Source: JAWPMT01 sp965267435
GTDB taxonomy: Bacteria; Bacteroidota; Bacteroidia; Cytophagales; Cyclobacteriaceae
Direction of reading: 5' to 3'
DNA: 64,000 nucleotides
Assembly (NCBI GenBank): GCA_965267435.1
Contig: OZ253960.1
Coordinates: forward strand, 5,394,001 to 5,458,000
The translations under genes were made by a program, and so were the position numbers. The notes beneath the pieces are model-generated. The model saw only the letters and a list, made by a program, of their open reading frames with translations. It did no database searches and had not been told where the DNA came from. This document shows positions 9,900 through 18,332 of the stretch, piece after piece (positions within the stretch are counted from its first letter, which is position 1; each line of letters begins with the position of its first letter).

Positions 9900-12800
9900 A
9901 GTTCAGTCTTGTTAGATTGCTTGAATTCCAGGCTTTTGATACCGGCAAACATTTTGTCCTTATCACTACACGACACGACGAGAAAGAGGTCGTGCACCCC
10001 ATCTACGGCTTCAAGATCCACCAAAAGTTCTTTAAACCCAAAATCCGTCAAACCTGGTTCGAAAGTACCACTTCCAATTACCTGGCCTTCTTCGTCATCG
10101 ATGACTACCTCTAAAAGTCCACCGGAGAAATAAGTAGGTGCGACTGCCAACTCAAATTTGATTTGGCCAACATTCGTCAGGTCAATATCTGCGTACTTCA
10201 CCACCGCATCGTGGCTAGGCAGGACCATCATGAACTCATTCTCCAGACCAGGCCATTGGTCTTCGGTGACTTTGAAGGTCATGGTCTTTTGCTTGGAGGT
10301 GAACTGATCTGCTGGGAGCACCGGATAGGCGAGCTCGACCACCTTCCGAGCGGTAAGGGCCTTGGCTCCTGTAGCGCCCTTGTCGGTGTATGAGGCGATA
10401 AATATGTACCTGCCGTCGGTTTCTCCCGCCTTGTGCTTGTCCAGCGCAAATGCCCCCTGCGTGGGTAACCCGTTGACTGTCGCTTCATCTCCTAATGAGA
10501 AAATGTATCGGACCATCTTCTCAGTTTCATTCGGTGTCAATTGCGGATGAGGAGACATCACGAGGTCTCCCCAAACGCCCGTACTCCCATTGATGATATT
10601 GTCAACGATGCCTTCGATGGCAGCGGGGTCGTTGGCATATCGCTCAGCGATCATTGTATATGGTGGACCGACCGATACTGTGTTCTCCTGGTGGCAGGCC
10701 ATACAATCGGAGCCTTGTACTAGCGCTTTGCCCACTAGGTTTGCAGAGGCTGCGAGATTGGCCTCGTGGCCTTGAAGTACTTCGGTGACATCGTGTCCCC
10801 TCGCGAGGTAGTCGGCAGAGAAAGTGACTGTGGATGGATCGATCCCCTGTCCCATCGTGCCGTCCTCGGCATCGGATACGATGACTTCATAATCAAAAGT
10901 TGAACTACCCCAGAAAAACTGACTGTTCCCAGTGAAGCGAATGTCAACCTCGGGCAACTCATTGCCAGCGATCACCAAAAGCTGGGAAGACGATGTTTCG
11001 CCATCAGGGTCAGTGACGGTCAGAGTAACCTCGTATTCGCCCGGGTCAGCATAGCTGTGGCTTGGAGTCTCTTCATCTGACGTAGTACCGTCTCCAAAGG
11101 CCCAGCTAAATACCAATTCGTCACCGTCGGGATCCTTCGATTGGGAGGCACTGAAATTGATCGCCAGGGGCAACTTACCGATGGTCTTATCCGCGTCGGC
11201 AATGGCTTCGGGTACCCGATTGCCAGAGGAGTAAGCGATATGGATCAGCCGGGCGTCCATATTTTGGGTAAACCAATTGGTGCCGTACTCGAGTGCCCAT
11301 AAATCGCCATTGGGTCCGAGCATGAGGTCTATCAAGTTGTTGAATAACATATTAGGCAGGAAGCGCTCCATCCGCACAAAATCACCCTTTTCGTCGAGTG
11401 TTACAGCCATCACCCAACCTCGCATCCAGTCGTAGGTAAACAACTTCTTGTCATAGTAGACGGGAAAACGATTCTCCGTCTCCGGGTATTGATCTTTGTA
11501 GAAGATAGGCCCTGCCATGGCATTACGGCCACCTTGGCCTACTATGGGGAATTCTGAAGAGATTGCATAGGGATAGTAGATCATTGCCGGTTTGGCTGGG
11601 GGCAACTCGCGAGCCCCGGTGTTATTGGGAGAGGTGTTCACAGGTTTCTTCGGGTCATACAACGGACCAGACTGGTTGTTGACATAGTCGTAATCGTTGT
11701 AAGCGAAGTTGGCACCGACGAAATAGGGCCATCCGAAATTCCCCGCCTCGCGGGCCTGGTTCACTTCGTCATATCCCCGCGAGCCAAATCCCACACTGTC
11801 GCTCCCGGCATCGGGACCGACGTCACCCCAATACAAAAAGCCAGTTTCCTGGTCGATGGAGATCCTAAAGGGATTTCGAGCGCCCATAATGTAGATCTCT
11901 GGGCGTCCATCAGAGGCATCTGCAAACAGATTCCCATCTGGAATGGAGTAGGTCCCGTCATCTTCCGGCCGGATTCGAAGGATCTTGCCACGAAGATCTT
12001 GAGTGTTACCGGAAGAGCGTTGGGCGTCCCAGCTTTGGCGACCTTGACCTTCATCGATCGGTCCGTAACCGGTCGCCCGCGGACTGGTATTGTCTCCTGT
12101 TGAGAGATAGAGTAGCCCATCAGGTCCGAACTCAATCGATCCGGCCGAGTGACAGCACTCCTCCCTTTGGGTATCGACGGTCAGTAGAATTTTTTCACTG
12201 CCACGATCCAACGAATCACCGGCGAAAACAAATCGAGAAAGGTGCTGGATTGGCGCATCGCCGATGGGTGAATAATAGAGGTAGACCCATTGATTTTCTA
12301 CATAGTTTGGATCGAGCGCGAGGCCTAGGAGTCCGTCTTCCAAATCGCTGAAGACAGGCATGGTGGTGACCACCTGTGTCTCTTGCGTGGATTGCTTGAA
12401 AAGCTTGATGTCGCCCCTTCGTTCGATAAACAGGACGTCTCCGTTGGGCAGAATGTCCAGCTCCATGGGCTCATTGAGGTTGAAGTCCAGAACGATCTTT
12501 CGGAAGCGATTTTCTTCCGGAGCCACGCTGGCGTTGTCGTAGTTTACCGGTACACCAGCGCCTGCCGCATACTGTATGCCTCCCCAGAGCATTTGAAGGA
12601 AGTCGGGATCCTCAAAGGTCTCATTGGTATGGCCCAGCCCAGTGTACCAACTTCGACCCCCGTCAAAATCCCGGTACCAGGCTATCGGGTGATTTTCGCC
12701 GTTGGTACCGCCCTCGTAAGAAGTCTCATCAAGGTTCAATAGCACATTGATCTCTGGCTGGATGTCCTTATAGTTGTACCACTCATCTGTGCGTTCCCAG

Positions 12801-13294
12801 ACCTGGGGCAGGTGCTCCGTAGAGATGTGACTGGCATCCATTACCTGAACGGTCGCGTCACGAACATTGGGATCATTCGGGTGGCTATCAAAGTACGCCC
12901 CCACCAACTCACCATACCAAGGCCATTCATATTCAGTGTCGGCGGCGGCATGGATGCCTACAAAGCCACCACCTGCCTGCACCCAGCGATTCATTTCCAG
13001 CTGCTGCTGATCGTTGAGCACATCTCCTGTGGTACTTAGGAAGACAATGACATTGTACTTACTCAATTCTCTCTCTTGAAAGACTTCACTGTTTTCTGTC
13101 GTGTCGACCTTGAAGCCATGCTTCTTTGCCATTGCCATCAATGCGGCCTTGCCAGGTTCGATGGACTCATGGCGGAAGCTCATGGTTTTTGAGAAGACGA
13201 GGACATTGATTTCGCGCGTGTCACGGGTGAAGTAGAAATACGCTGACAGGATGAGGCCAAGCAGTACCAGCACAACAATTTGCCACTTTTTCAT
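9896..13294 (-). CDS. Multidomain ThuA / sugar dehydrogenase propeller / PKD / cytochrome c protein
   Basis: This composite protein of 1132 residues begins with a signal or anchor segment (MKKWQIVVLVLLGLILSAYF). It then has a ThuA domain (about 30-255), a beta-propeller of the PQQ-dependent glucose/sorbosone dehydrogenase type (about 265-690), a PKD domain (about 695-775), a class I cytochrome c with the heme motif CMACH near residue 865 and a likely axial Met in VMSPHP, and a C-terminal beta domain resembling a CBM6-type carbohydrate-binding module. It probably oxidises a sugar at the cell surface or in the periplasm and passes electrons to the heme. I chose the ATG at 13294 because the signal segment starts there. 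An upstream in-frame ATG at 13351 lies inside the operator palindrome. The substrate is unknown. Confidence 0.88.
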   Translation of the reverse strand: MKKWQIVVLVLLGLILSAYFYFTRDTREINVLVFSKTMSFRHESIEPGKAALMAMAKKHGFKVDTTENSEVFQERELSKYNVIVFLSTTGDVLNDQQQLEMNRWVQAGGGFVGIHAAADTEYEWPWYGELVGAYFDSHPNDPNVRDATVQVMDASHISTEHLPQVWERTDEWYNYKDIQPEINVLLNLDETSYEGGTNGENHPIAWYRDFDGGRSWYTGLGHTNETFEDPDFLQMLWGGIQYAAGAGVPVNYDNASVAPEENRFRKIVLDFNLNEPMELDILPNGDVLFIERRGDIKLFKQSTQETQVVTTMPVFSDLEDGLLGLALDPNYVENQWVYLYYSPIGDAPIQHLSRFVFAGDSLDRGSEKILLTVDTQREECCHSAGSIEFGPDGLLYLSTGDNTSPRATGYGPIDEGQGRQSWDAQRSSGNTQDLRGKILRIRPEDDGTYSIPDGNLFADASDGRPEIYIMGARNPFRISIDQETGFLYWGDVGPDAGSDSVGFGSRGYDEVNQAREAGNFGWPYFVGANFAYNDYDYVNNQSGPLYDPKKPVNTSPNNTGARELPPAKPAMIYYPYAISSEFPIVGQGGRNAMAGPIFYKDQYPETENRFPVYYDKKLFTYDWMRGWVMAVTLDEKGDFVRMERFLPNMLFNNLIDLMLGPNGDLWALEYGTNWFTQNMDARLIHIAYSSGNRVPEAIADADKTIGKLPLAINFSASQSKDPDGDELVFSWAFGDGTTSDEETPSHSYADPGEYEVTLTVTDPDGETSSSQLLVIAGNELPEVDIRFTGNSQFFWGSSTFDYEVIVSDAEDGTMGQGIDPSTVTFSADYLARGHDVTEVLQGHEANLAASANLVGKALVQGSDCMACHQENTVSVGPPYTMIAERYANDPAAIEGIVDNIINGSTGVWGDLVMSPHPQLTPNETEKMVRYIFSLGDEATVNGLPTQGAFALDKHKAGETDGRYIFIASYTDKGATGAKALTARKVVELAYPVLPADQFTSKQKTMTFKVTEDQWPGLENEFMMVLPSHDAVVKYADIDLTNVGQIKFELAVAPTYFSGGLLEVVIDDEEGQVIGSGTFEPGLTDFGFKELLVDLEAVDGVHDLFLVVSCSDKDKMFAGIKSLEFKQSNKTEL

Positions 13295-13330
13295 AAGGGA
13301 GAATTCAGTGTGTCTAAACGATCTTAAATA

Positions 13331-13367
13331 ATTTGAGTCAAATTGACTCAAATATATGCTAAGTTTG
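13331..13367. promoter_or_regulatory. Divergent promoter with 23-bp palindromic operator
   Basis: Arms ATTTGAGTCAA (13331-13341) and TTGACTCAAAT (13343-13353) flank a single central A and are perfectly complementary. TAAGTTTG (13360-13367, plus strand) and TATATTTG (13356-13349, minus strand) both match the TAnnTTTG -7 element. The minus-strand element overlaps the right arm of the palindrome. The site lies between the ThuA operon and the NUDIX-type regulator gene, so binding by that regulator is the simple inference. No good -33 element was found for either direction. Confidence 0.65.
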
Positions 13368-13398
13368 TCGAAAGTCCGGTATTATTTGCGGTAAGTAA

Positions 13399-14169
13399 AT
13401 GGTAGACAAGATCAAGGAGTATATCGCGAGCATCAAGGATGAATGCATTCCGCAGGTGTCCATCAACTGTGTCATCTTCGGTTTCCATGCGCGTTCATTG
13501 CAAGTAGTTGTCAATCGCATGACTGTGGCGGAGAAAAACTTCACGGTCTTGCCGGGTGGCTTTGTCAAGCAAACGGAGGACCTACCTGCGGCTGTCACCC
13601 GTATCGTCAAGGAAAGCACGGGTCTGGACGAGATGCTATTTCGGCAATTTGCAGTAGCGGGCAATGCCTCTCGTTCTTTTGGTGATGAGTTTGCCGCTTT
13701 GGACGTCCTGGATGACGAAGAAAGTAAGGAGACGATGGCCTGGTTCAGTCAACGGTTCATCAGTGTGTGTTACCTGGCCCTCGTCCAATTCGAGGACATT
13801 GATCTTCGGCCAACACAGTTTTTGGATGGTGCCGAATGGTTGCCGGTCGCTGATGCGCAGGCCTTGGCCATGGATCACAGTGAGATCGCCAGGCAGGCAA
13901 GGGAGACATTGGCGCGAGAGTTGCCGCATACGCCTATTGAGTCGAACCTGCTTCCTTCCCACTTCACTCTGCCAGAGCTACATGCGCTCTTCGAATCGAT
14001 ACTCGACAGGAAAATCGATCGCCCCAATTTTCGCCGGAAGATGCTCCAATCCGGCCGCCTACAGAAAGTAGGACAAGATACCTCTGGTGGGCGAAGGCCA
14101 GCGGACCTATACAGCTTTGAAAGTGGGAAAAGGACTAGTCTAATTCATGAGTATAAGTTAGGGTTTTGA
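13399..14169 (+). CDS. NUDIX-domain winged-helix transcriptional regulator
   Basis: The protein (256 residues) has an N-terminal NUDIX-like domain (about 15-165) and a C-terminal winged helix (about 180-250), the layout of the NrtR/AraR-type regulators of Bacteroidota. The Nudix box is degenerate: GGFVKQTEDLPAAVTRIVKE keeps the first Gly and Glu but has RIVKES where the enzymes have REUXEE. It therefore probably binds rather than hydrolyses its ligand, likely a sugar or nucleotide. The C-terminal blocks FTLPELHALFESIL and NFRRKML, and the RPADLY end, are typical. It is divergent from the ThuA operon across a 23-bp palindrome, so autoregulation and control of that operon are likely. The effector is unknown. 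Confidence 0.88.
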   Translation: MVDKIKEYIASIKDECIPQVSINCVIFGFHARSLQVVVNRMTVAEKNFTVLPGGFVKQTEDLPAAVTRIVKESTGLDEMLFRQFAVAGNASRSFGDEFAALDVLDDEESKETMAWFSQRFISVCYLALVQFEDIDLRPTQFLDGAEWLPVADAQALAMDHSEIARQARETLARELPHTPIESNLLPSHFTLPELHALFESILDRKIDRPNFRRKMLQSGRLQKVGQDTSGGRRPADLYSFESGKRTSLIHEYKLGF

Positions 14170-14284
14170 GACGCAGTTTTGTGCCTGGCCGATGGTGAGA
14201 GCAAGTACATCTCCGGTATCGAGATTAAGATCAATGGGGGATTTTGGCCGGTGCAGCACCACCAATCGGCAATGGACATCCTGG

Positions 14285-16138
14285 TCAGACAAGCCTGGAA
14301 AACCTCGCATTGGAATAGGGGAAATCTATGCCCATTGCGAAAGTGAGAAAACCGCCACCAATCACTGCTGCAATGATTGTTTCCATAGTCAGTCCTGGAT
14401 CTATTGTCTGCTGTGGCACCTGAATGAGTGTCATCACGATCCCCACCAGCAAGGAGAAGATGGCTGTCCATTGGTAGAGCCTCAGACCTTGGATGATTTT
14501 GGTTTGTACTTCACCCCGGTAAGCTTCTTCGACGAACCGCCCCAGACTGGTGAGGATCAGGTAAATCCCGAAAATAAAGGCGTAGGAATAAGCATTTAGC
14601 CACAGCGAAAGCATAACGAATCCGACGATGGTGAGCCATAGTATAGAATACAGAGGAGTGGGGTGTAGCCACTGACCTTTCATCCCGGAGAGGTGACTTA
14701 CCCGCGATCGGGGATGGTGATACCGGATCCCGATGGAGTGGTCCCTAGTCACTTTACCATGACAGCACCCATTCACAAGGCACCTAAGTCGCCCAACGGC
14801 TTGCACCCACGGCATGGCCACGGAGATGACGGCGATAATCACCCAGGTGTTGTAGCCCAACCCCCAAACCACCATGCTTGCCAATGCGATCCCAAATAAG
14901 CCACCATAGTACCCAAATGGACGCTTGAGTTTGTCCGAGCCCTCGACTAATTGCGCCCACAATGCGGAACAGATGGTCACAACGACTGCGAAGATGAGAA
15001 TGGCGTACGCGTACATTCTGCCGGCCAAAACGCCTGCCATAAGGATACCGAGGAACGTACCTATGCCGATGTAAAAGCCGTGGTTGATGACTCGGATTCT
15101 TCCGAACGTCCATTCCTGCCAGGAATTGGCAATCCATTCGGAAGTTTCTTTGAGTGCCTTCCACTCCCAGCGATACGATACTGCAACGAGGCAGATTAGG
15201 AGTTGCCAGAAGAGCGCCATGGGTGCTGACAGGATCCACAGGACCTCCGCTGCGAGTAAGATCACCAGTGGGAAGGCGAGCAATATCTTGAAGTTTCTCA
15301 ATCGAGTGATTTCGTAGAGGGAAATCATCAGCAACACTATTGGGAAGACGAATGACGCGCTGAGTCCTGTAAATGTGATGGCCACCTCGGGGTAGAAAAG
15401 GACAATGAACAGCAGGATACTCGTTGCCAGTGCCAGCGACGTGATCCACCGTCGGATGCTTACATTTTCCTTCAAAAGAAAAGGCACTATTATGATCGCG
15501 ATCAGACCATGATGATGAATGGTAGAGAACCAGTCGTTATCAGGGTACAGGGATGAATGGGAGATCTGCGATGAGAGCAATTGCGAAGTCACAAAATTGT
15601 AGAGTAGTCCGAGGGAGAAAACAACAACCGTCGCGGCCAATTTGACACGCAGGGATGCGGTCCGGGATGTTCCCGGAATATCAAATACCGTAGTGACTGC
15701 CTGATCGGGAAACTGCTCTTGCAGGAAGGGTGCCTCATAGCCCATCACGAGCGCTAGCATTCCAAGGATGACCAAAGGTGTAATAAGCCACAGGCCAGCT
15801 GCAGAGCCCATGTACAAGCTAATCCCCAATAGTAGGGCCCCGAATCCTACATAGATTGGATGTCTGAAGAATTGATAGGGTCCAGTAGTTACAAGATTCG
15901 AGGGTGGAAAAGCATTCATCGGCAGACCTTCGCCCACTGTCATCAACATCCACATCGCCTTGAGCATGAGGGCCAGTCCCACGATGATGAGTGCTAGCCC
16001 GCCGGTTTCCGATACAATTCCCGGTAGTTGGATAAAAGGCTCCGTCAAGGACGTCCAGTACCAGAGGCCCACAGGTATCGCAACGAGAAACAATAGGGCA
16101 TAGAGTGTTTTGCCCAGGGCAGTTGTATAGGGGCTCAT
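14285..16138 (-). CDS. Membrane fusion: isoprenylcysteine-methyltransferase-like plus Lgt-like
   Basis: This 617-residue polytopic protein appears to be a fusion. The N-terminal part (about 1-160) carries GPYQFFRHPIYVGF (residues 86-99), the AdoMet-binding signature of isoprenylcysteine/phospholipid methyltransferases (ICMT/PEMT/NnrU group). The middle (about 165-440) is a series of membrane helices I do not recognise. The C-terminal part carries GRLRCLVNGCCHGK (from about 449), HPTPLY (about 493) and GRFVEEAYRGE (about 534), which match the prolipoprotein diacylglyceryl transferase (Lgt)-like family with an NGCC motif. The ATG at 16138 is chosen because it overlaps the upstream stop as ATGA; 69 further upstream codons are open but lie inside that gene. 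It is the last gene of a five-gene operon. Confidence 0.78.
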   Translation of the reverse strand: MSPYTTALGKTLYALLFLVAIPVGLWYWTSLTEPFIQLPGIVSETGGLALIIVGLALMLKAMWMLMTVGEGLPMNAFPPSNLVTTGPYQFFRHPIYVGFGALLLGISLYMGSAAGLWLITPLVILGMLALVMGYEAPFLQEQFPDQAVTTVFDIPGTSRTASLRVKLAATVVVFSLGLLYNFVTSQLLSSQISHSSLYPDNDWFSTIHHHGLIAIIIVPFLLKENVSIRRWITSLALATSILLFIVLFYPEVAITFTGLSASFVFPIVLLMISLYEITRLRNFKILLAFPLVILLAAEVLWILSAPMALFWQLLICLVAVSYRWEWKALKETSEWIANSWQEWTFGRIRVINHGFYIGIGTFLGILMAGVLAGRMYAYAILIFAVVVTICSALWAQLVEGSDKLKRPFGYYGGLFGIALASMVVWGLGYNTWVIIAVISVAMPWVQAVGRLRCLVNGCCHGKVTRDHSIGIRYHHPRSRVSHLSGMKGQWLHPTPLYSILWLTIVGFVMLSLWLNAYSYAFIFGIYLILTSLGRFVEEAYRGEVQTKIIQGLRLYQWTAIFSLLVGIVMTLIQVPQQTIDPGLTMETIIAAVIGGGFLTFAMGIDFPYSNARFSRLV

Positions 16139-16899
16139 TTTTTCTTTCGCATTTTTAGGTAGTAGATAGCGAGGGCGACCGCAAGAAGTCCGATACCGTA
16201 GAGAAAGCTGGAGATCCTTGCCTTCACTGCGGAGAAGTCCGATACCGCCGCAATAATGGCAGACTGCGAAGGGAAGTAGCCAGGGAGATATTTGATCATT
16301 TCCCGGTTTTGTGCCTCTGCAAAGAAGACGGGATTTTGTAGCCATCCCACATCAATATTGGCCAGCAAGACAATCAGGAAAATACCCTCGAGTTCTCCTC
16401 GTAAAATGCTACCCACCAGCATGCCATAGCTACCATAGACAAAGCCCGTCATGGCGAGACCGATCACAAATCCTCCGAAGTGCTCGGCCGGGTGAAGCCA
16501 GTGAGTCAGGAGACCTACGTACGTCGAAACCAGTACAATGATCAACAGAATAGTGAGCAGCTTGGAGATCAATAATTCGACTGGATGGTATCCACAGATG
16601 ATCAGTCGTCGGCTTACCTCCTGGTCGATTTGAACGAGGTTGAGGGCGAGTAGCGACACGAGGAACCCACAAGAAGTGACAGAGAAAAAAATCAGTGAAA
16701 TCACCCTTTGCTCTAGTTCCACAAATACTGGGTCCTTCAGTGAGGCCAACTGAAATGGAGTGATCGTCGGTGAGCCGGTGATCTCCACGACACCAAGGAA
16801 GATGGTAGGAATGAAGATCAAAGCAATGAGAATGATCCTTCGACGAACAAGCATCCGAATCGTCATCTGCAGACCCGTTGTGATTCTTCCCAAAGTCAT
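16135..16899 (-). CDS. ABC transporter permease (ABC-2 type)
   Basis: This 254-residue protein has a cytoplasmic N-terminus followed by about six hydrophobic segments. One follows the basic MLVRRRIILIALIFIP stretch near residue 17, and others run through residues 65-190 and 230-250. This is the usual shape of ABC-2 permeases, which act in export. It overlaps the ATPase gene upstream and the fusion gene downstream by 4 bases each (ATGA), so the three are tightly coupled. The substrate is not evident; a lipid or isoprenoid product of the same operon is an inference. Confidence 0.8.
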   Translation of the reverse strand: MTLGRITTGLQMTIRMLVRRRIILIALIFIPTIFLGVVEITGSPTITPFQLASLKDPVFVELEQRVISLIFFSVTSCGFLVSLLALNLVQIDQEVSRRLIICGYHPVELLISKLLTILLIIVLVSTYVGLLTHWLHPAEHFGGFVIGLAMTGFVYGSYGMLVGSILRGELEGIFLIVLLANIDVGWLQNPVFFAEAQNREMIKYLPGYFPSQSAIIAAVSDFSAVKARISSFLYGIGLLAVALAIYYLKMRKKK

Positions 16900-17495
16900 T
16901 TCACCTGACCCTTTTCCATTTCATAGACACGGTCGAATGCTTCCTGGTCGGTCAACAGATGAGTGACAACCAAGACAGAACATCCTTCCTTAACAAGACT
17001 CGAGGTCAGGGACCAAAACCGCTGATAGGTATCCCAGTCGAATCCGCTGTAAGGTTCATCAAGGATCAGTAGATCAGGTTCGTGCAGAAGGGCTAGCGAC
17101 AAGTTGAGTTTCTGTTTGGTGCCCCCACTCAGGGTATCGACGCGTTCGGCCCGATACTGCGAGAAGTTGAAGAAATCCATCAGTGATTCACTCTTCGAAC
17201 TCCAAGTCGCGGGCGACAGTGAGTACGCGCCCGCAAAGTACCTGAAGTGCTCATCGACAGTCAATTGCGGTATCAGCTCTATTTGCTGAGGGCAGTATCC
17301 CAATTTGCCGCTGACCTTGATGTCCCCTTGGTCGGCACCGAGTTCACCCACGATGATTTTCATGAGCGTGGACTTCCCGGACCCATTTTCCCCAACCAGG
17401 CCGATGAGCTGTCCTTGGCCTATTTCGAAGGACACACCATTGAGCACCTTCTTCTTTCCAAATGACTTCCCGATATGATCTACGTTCAAAACCAT
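16896..17495 (-). CDS. ABC transporter ATP-binding protein
   Basis: The protein is a short (199-residue) nucleotide-binding subunit. Visible motifs are Walker A GENGSGKST (35-43), the Q-loop in CPQQ (68-71), the signature LSGGT (122-126), Walker B LLILDEP (142-148) and an H-loop histidine in VVTHLL near residue 178. All catalytic elements are intact. It sits 3 bases after the stop of the CrtC-like gene and overlaps the permease start by 4 bases. Together with the permease it should form a homodimeric-type exporter. Confidence 0.93.
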   Translation of the reverse strand: MVLNVDHIGKSFGKKKVLNGVSFEIGQGQLIGLVGENGSGKSTLMKIIVGELGADQGDIKVSGKLGYCPQQIELIPQLTVDEHFRYFAGAYSLSPATWSSKSESLMDFFNFSQYRAERVDTLSGGTKQKLNLSLALLHEPDLLILDEPYSGFDWDTYQRFWSLTSSLVKEGCSVLVVTHLLTDQEAFDRVYEMEKGQVK

Positions 17496-17498
17496 CGG

Positions 17499-18320
17499 CT
17501 AACGGGGCTGGAAGTTGACAAATTCGTGGATGACGTCCCCATGGTCGCAGTCAATCCCATTGAGCGATAGCTCCCCCCGACTTTTCCACTTGGAGGAATC
17601 AGCCATCAGGAAGTTCGTAGTCATACCCTTTTGAAAACCTGGAAGGAATCTGACCAACTGCCTCGTTACGGCGCCAATTTTCTTCTCAGACTCCATGGTT
17701 CGATCCTTCTCCAATTGTAAGTAAATGCTCTTGTCTTCAATAGCAACAGCGTCATCGCCGATGCCCACTTGCTGCTGCAACTCGCCATTCCACCAAAGCC
17801 ACTTTCTGACTTCGTCATGGCGGATTTCAATCCAAACCAAGTGATGATCGGCGCCAATGAAACGGCCCCATCGCAACTCGTGCATGGCTATTTTCCAAGC
17901 TGGAATGGTCATGATCAACTCTTCTGCATAACCTCGGCCATGAACTCGTCTCCCATTTATGAAGAGCGAAACATCTGAGACGGGCTGATGGCAGTGCCAG
18001 TCGAGATAGCCCTCGGTCTGATCCACGAGCCTCGCCTCAATACCCTTGGCCTTTGACTTCCATGTACCGGAAACGCCAAACTTTTCATGGGTCCACGTAA
18101 GCTGTTCCCCATCCGTGTGGGGTAGTTGTACGTGTCTGAAACCCTGCTTGAGGATCACTGTTCCTCCTACCGGGTCATGCAACCAACTGGTGTAGTTCAC
18201 CTTCCACTGGTGCCACTTCAAGGTAGCTGCATAAAATATCATACAATCACCTTCGTCCGTGATGATGTCCAGATACCACTTTTGCAGGTGGAATGTATTT
18301 GTGTCACGTGTTCCGGACAT
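17499..18320 (-). CDS. CrtC/AttH-like protein (putative isoprenoid hydratase or lipocalin-type)
   Basis: This 273-residue protein has no signal peptide or membrane segment. Its tryptophan-rich beta sequence, including an early FHLQKWYLDI stretch and a GYAEELIMTIPAWK to LRWGRF block near residues 133-155, resembles the hydroxyneurosporene hydratase (CrtC)/AttH lipocalin-like superfamily. The likeness is from memory and moderate. The gene lies 12 bases after a squalene/phytoene-synthase-like gene, which makes a role in modifying an isoprenoid plausible. No catalytic residues can be named with confidence. Confidence 0.5.
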   Translation of the reverse strand: MSGTRDTNTFHLQKWYLDIITDEGDCMIFYAATLKWHQWKVNYTSWLHDPVGGTVILKQGFRHVQLPHTDGEQLTWTHEKFGVSGTWKSKAKGIEARLVDQTEGYLDWHCHQPVSDVSLFINGRRVHGRGYAEELIMTIPAWKIAMHELRWGRFIGADHHLVWIEIRHDEVRKWLWWNGELQQQVGIGDDAVAIEDKSIYLQLEKDRTMESEKKIGAVTRQLVRFLPGFQKGMTTNFLMADSSKWKSRGELSLNGIDCDHGDVIHEFVNFQPR

Positions 18321-18332
18321 GGGCTGTGTTGT

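Noticed and set aside
13295..13351. Upstream start of the multidomain ThuA gene at 13351
   Set aside because: It would put the start codon inside the operator palindrome and add 19 residues before a clear signal segment that starts at 13294.
16139..16345. Upstream start of the methyltransferase/Lgt-like fusion at 16345
   Set aside because: The added 69 codons overlap the permease gene and are not hydrophobic or family-like; the ATG at 16138 makes the ATGA overlap used throughout this operon.
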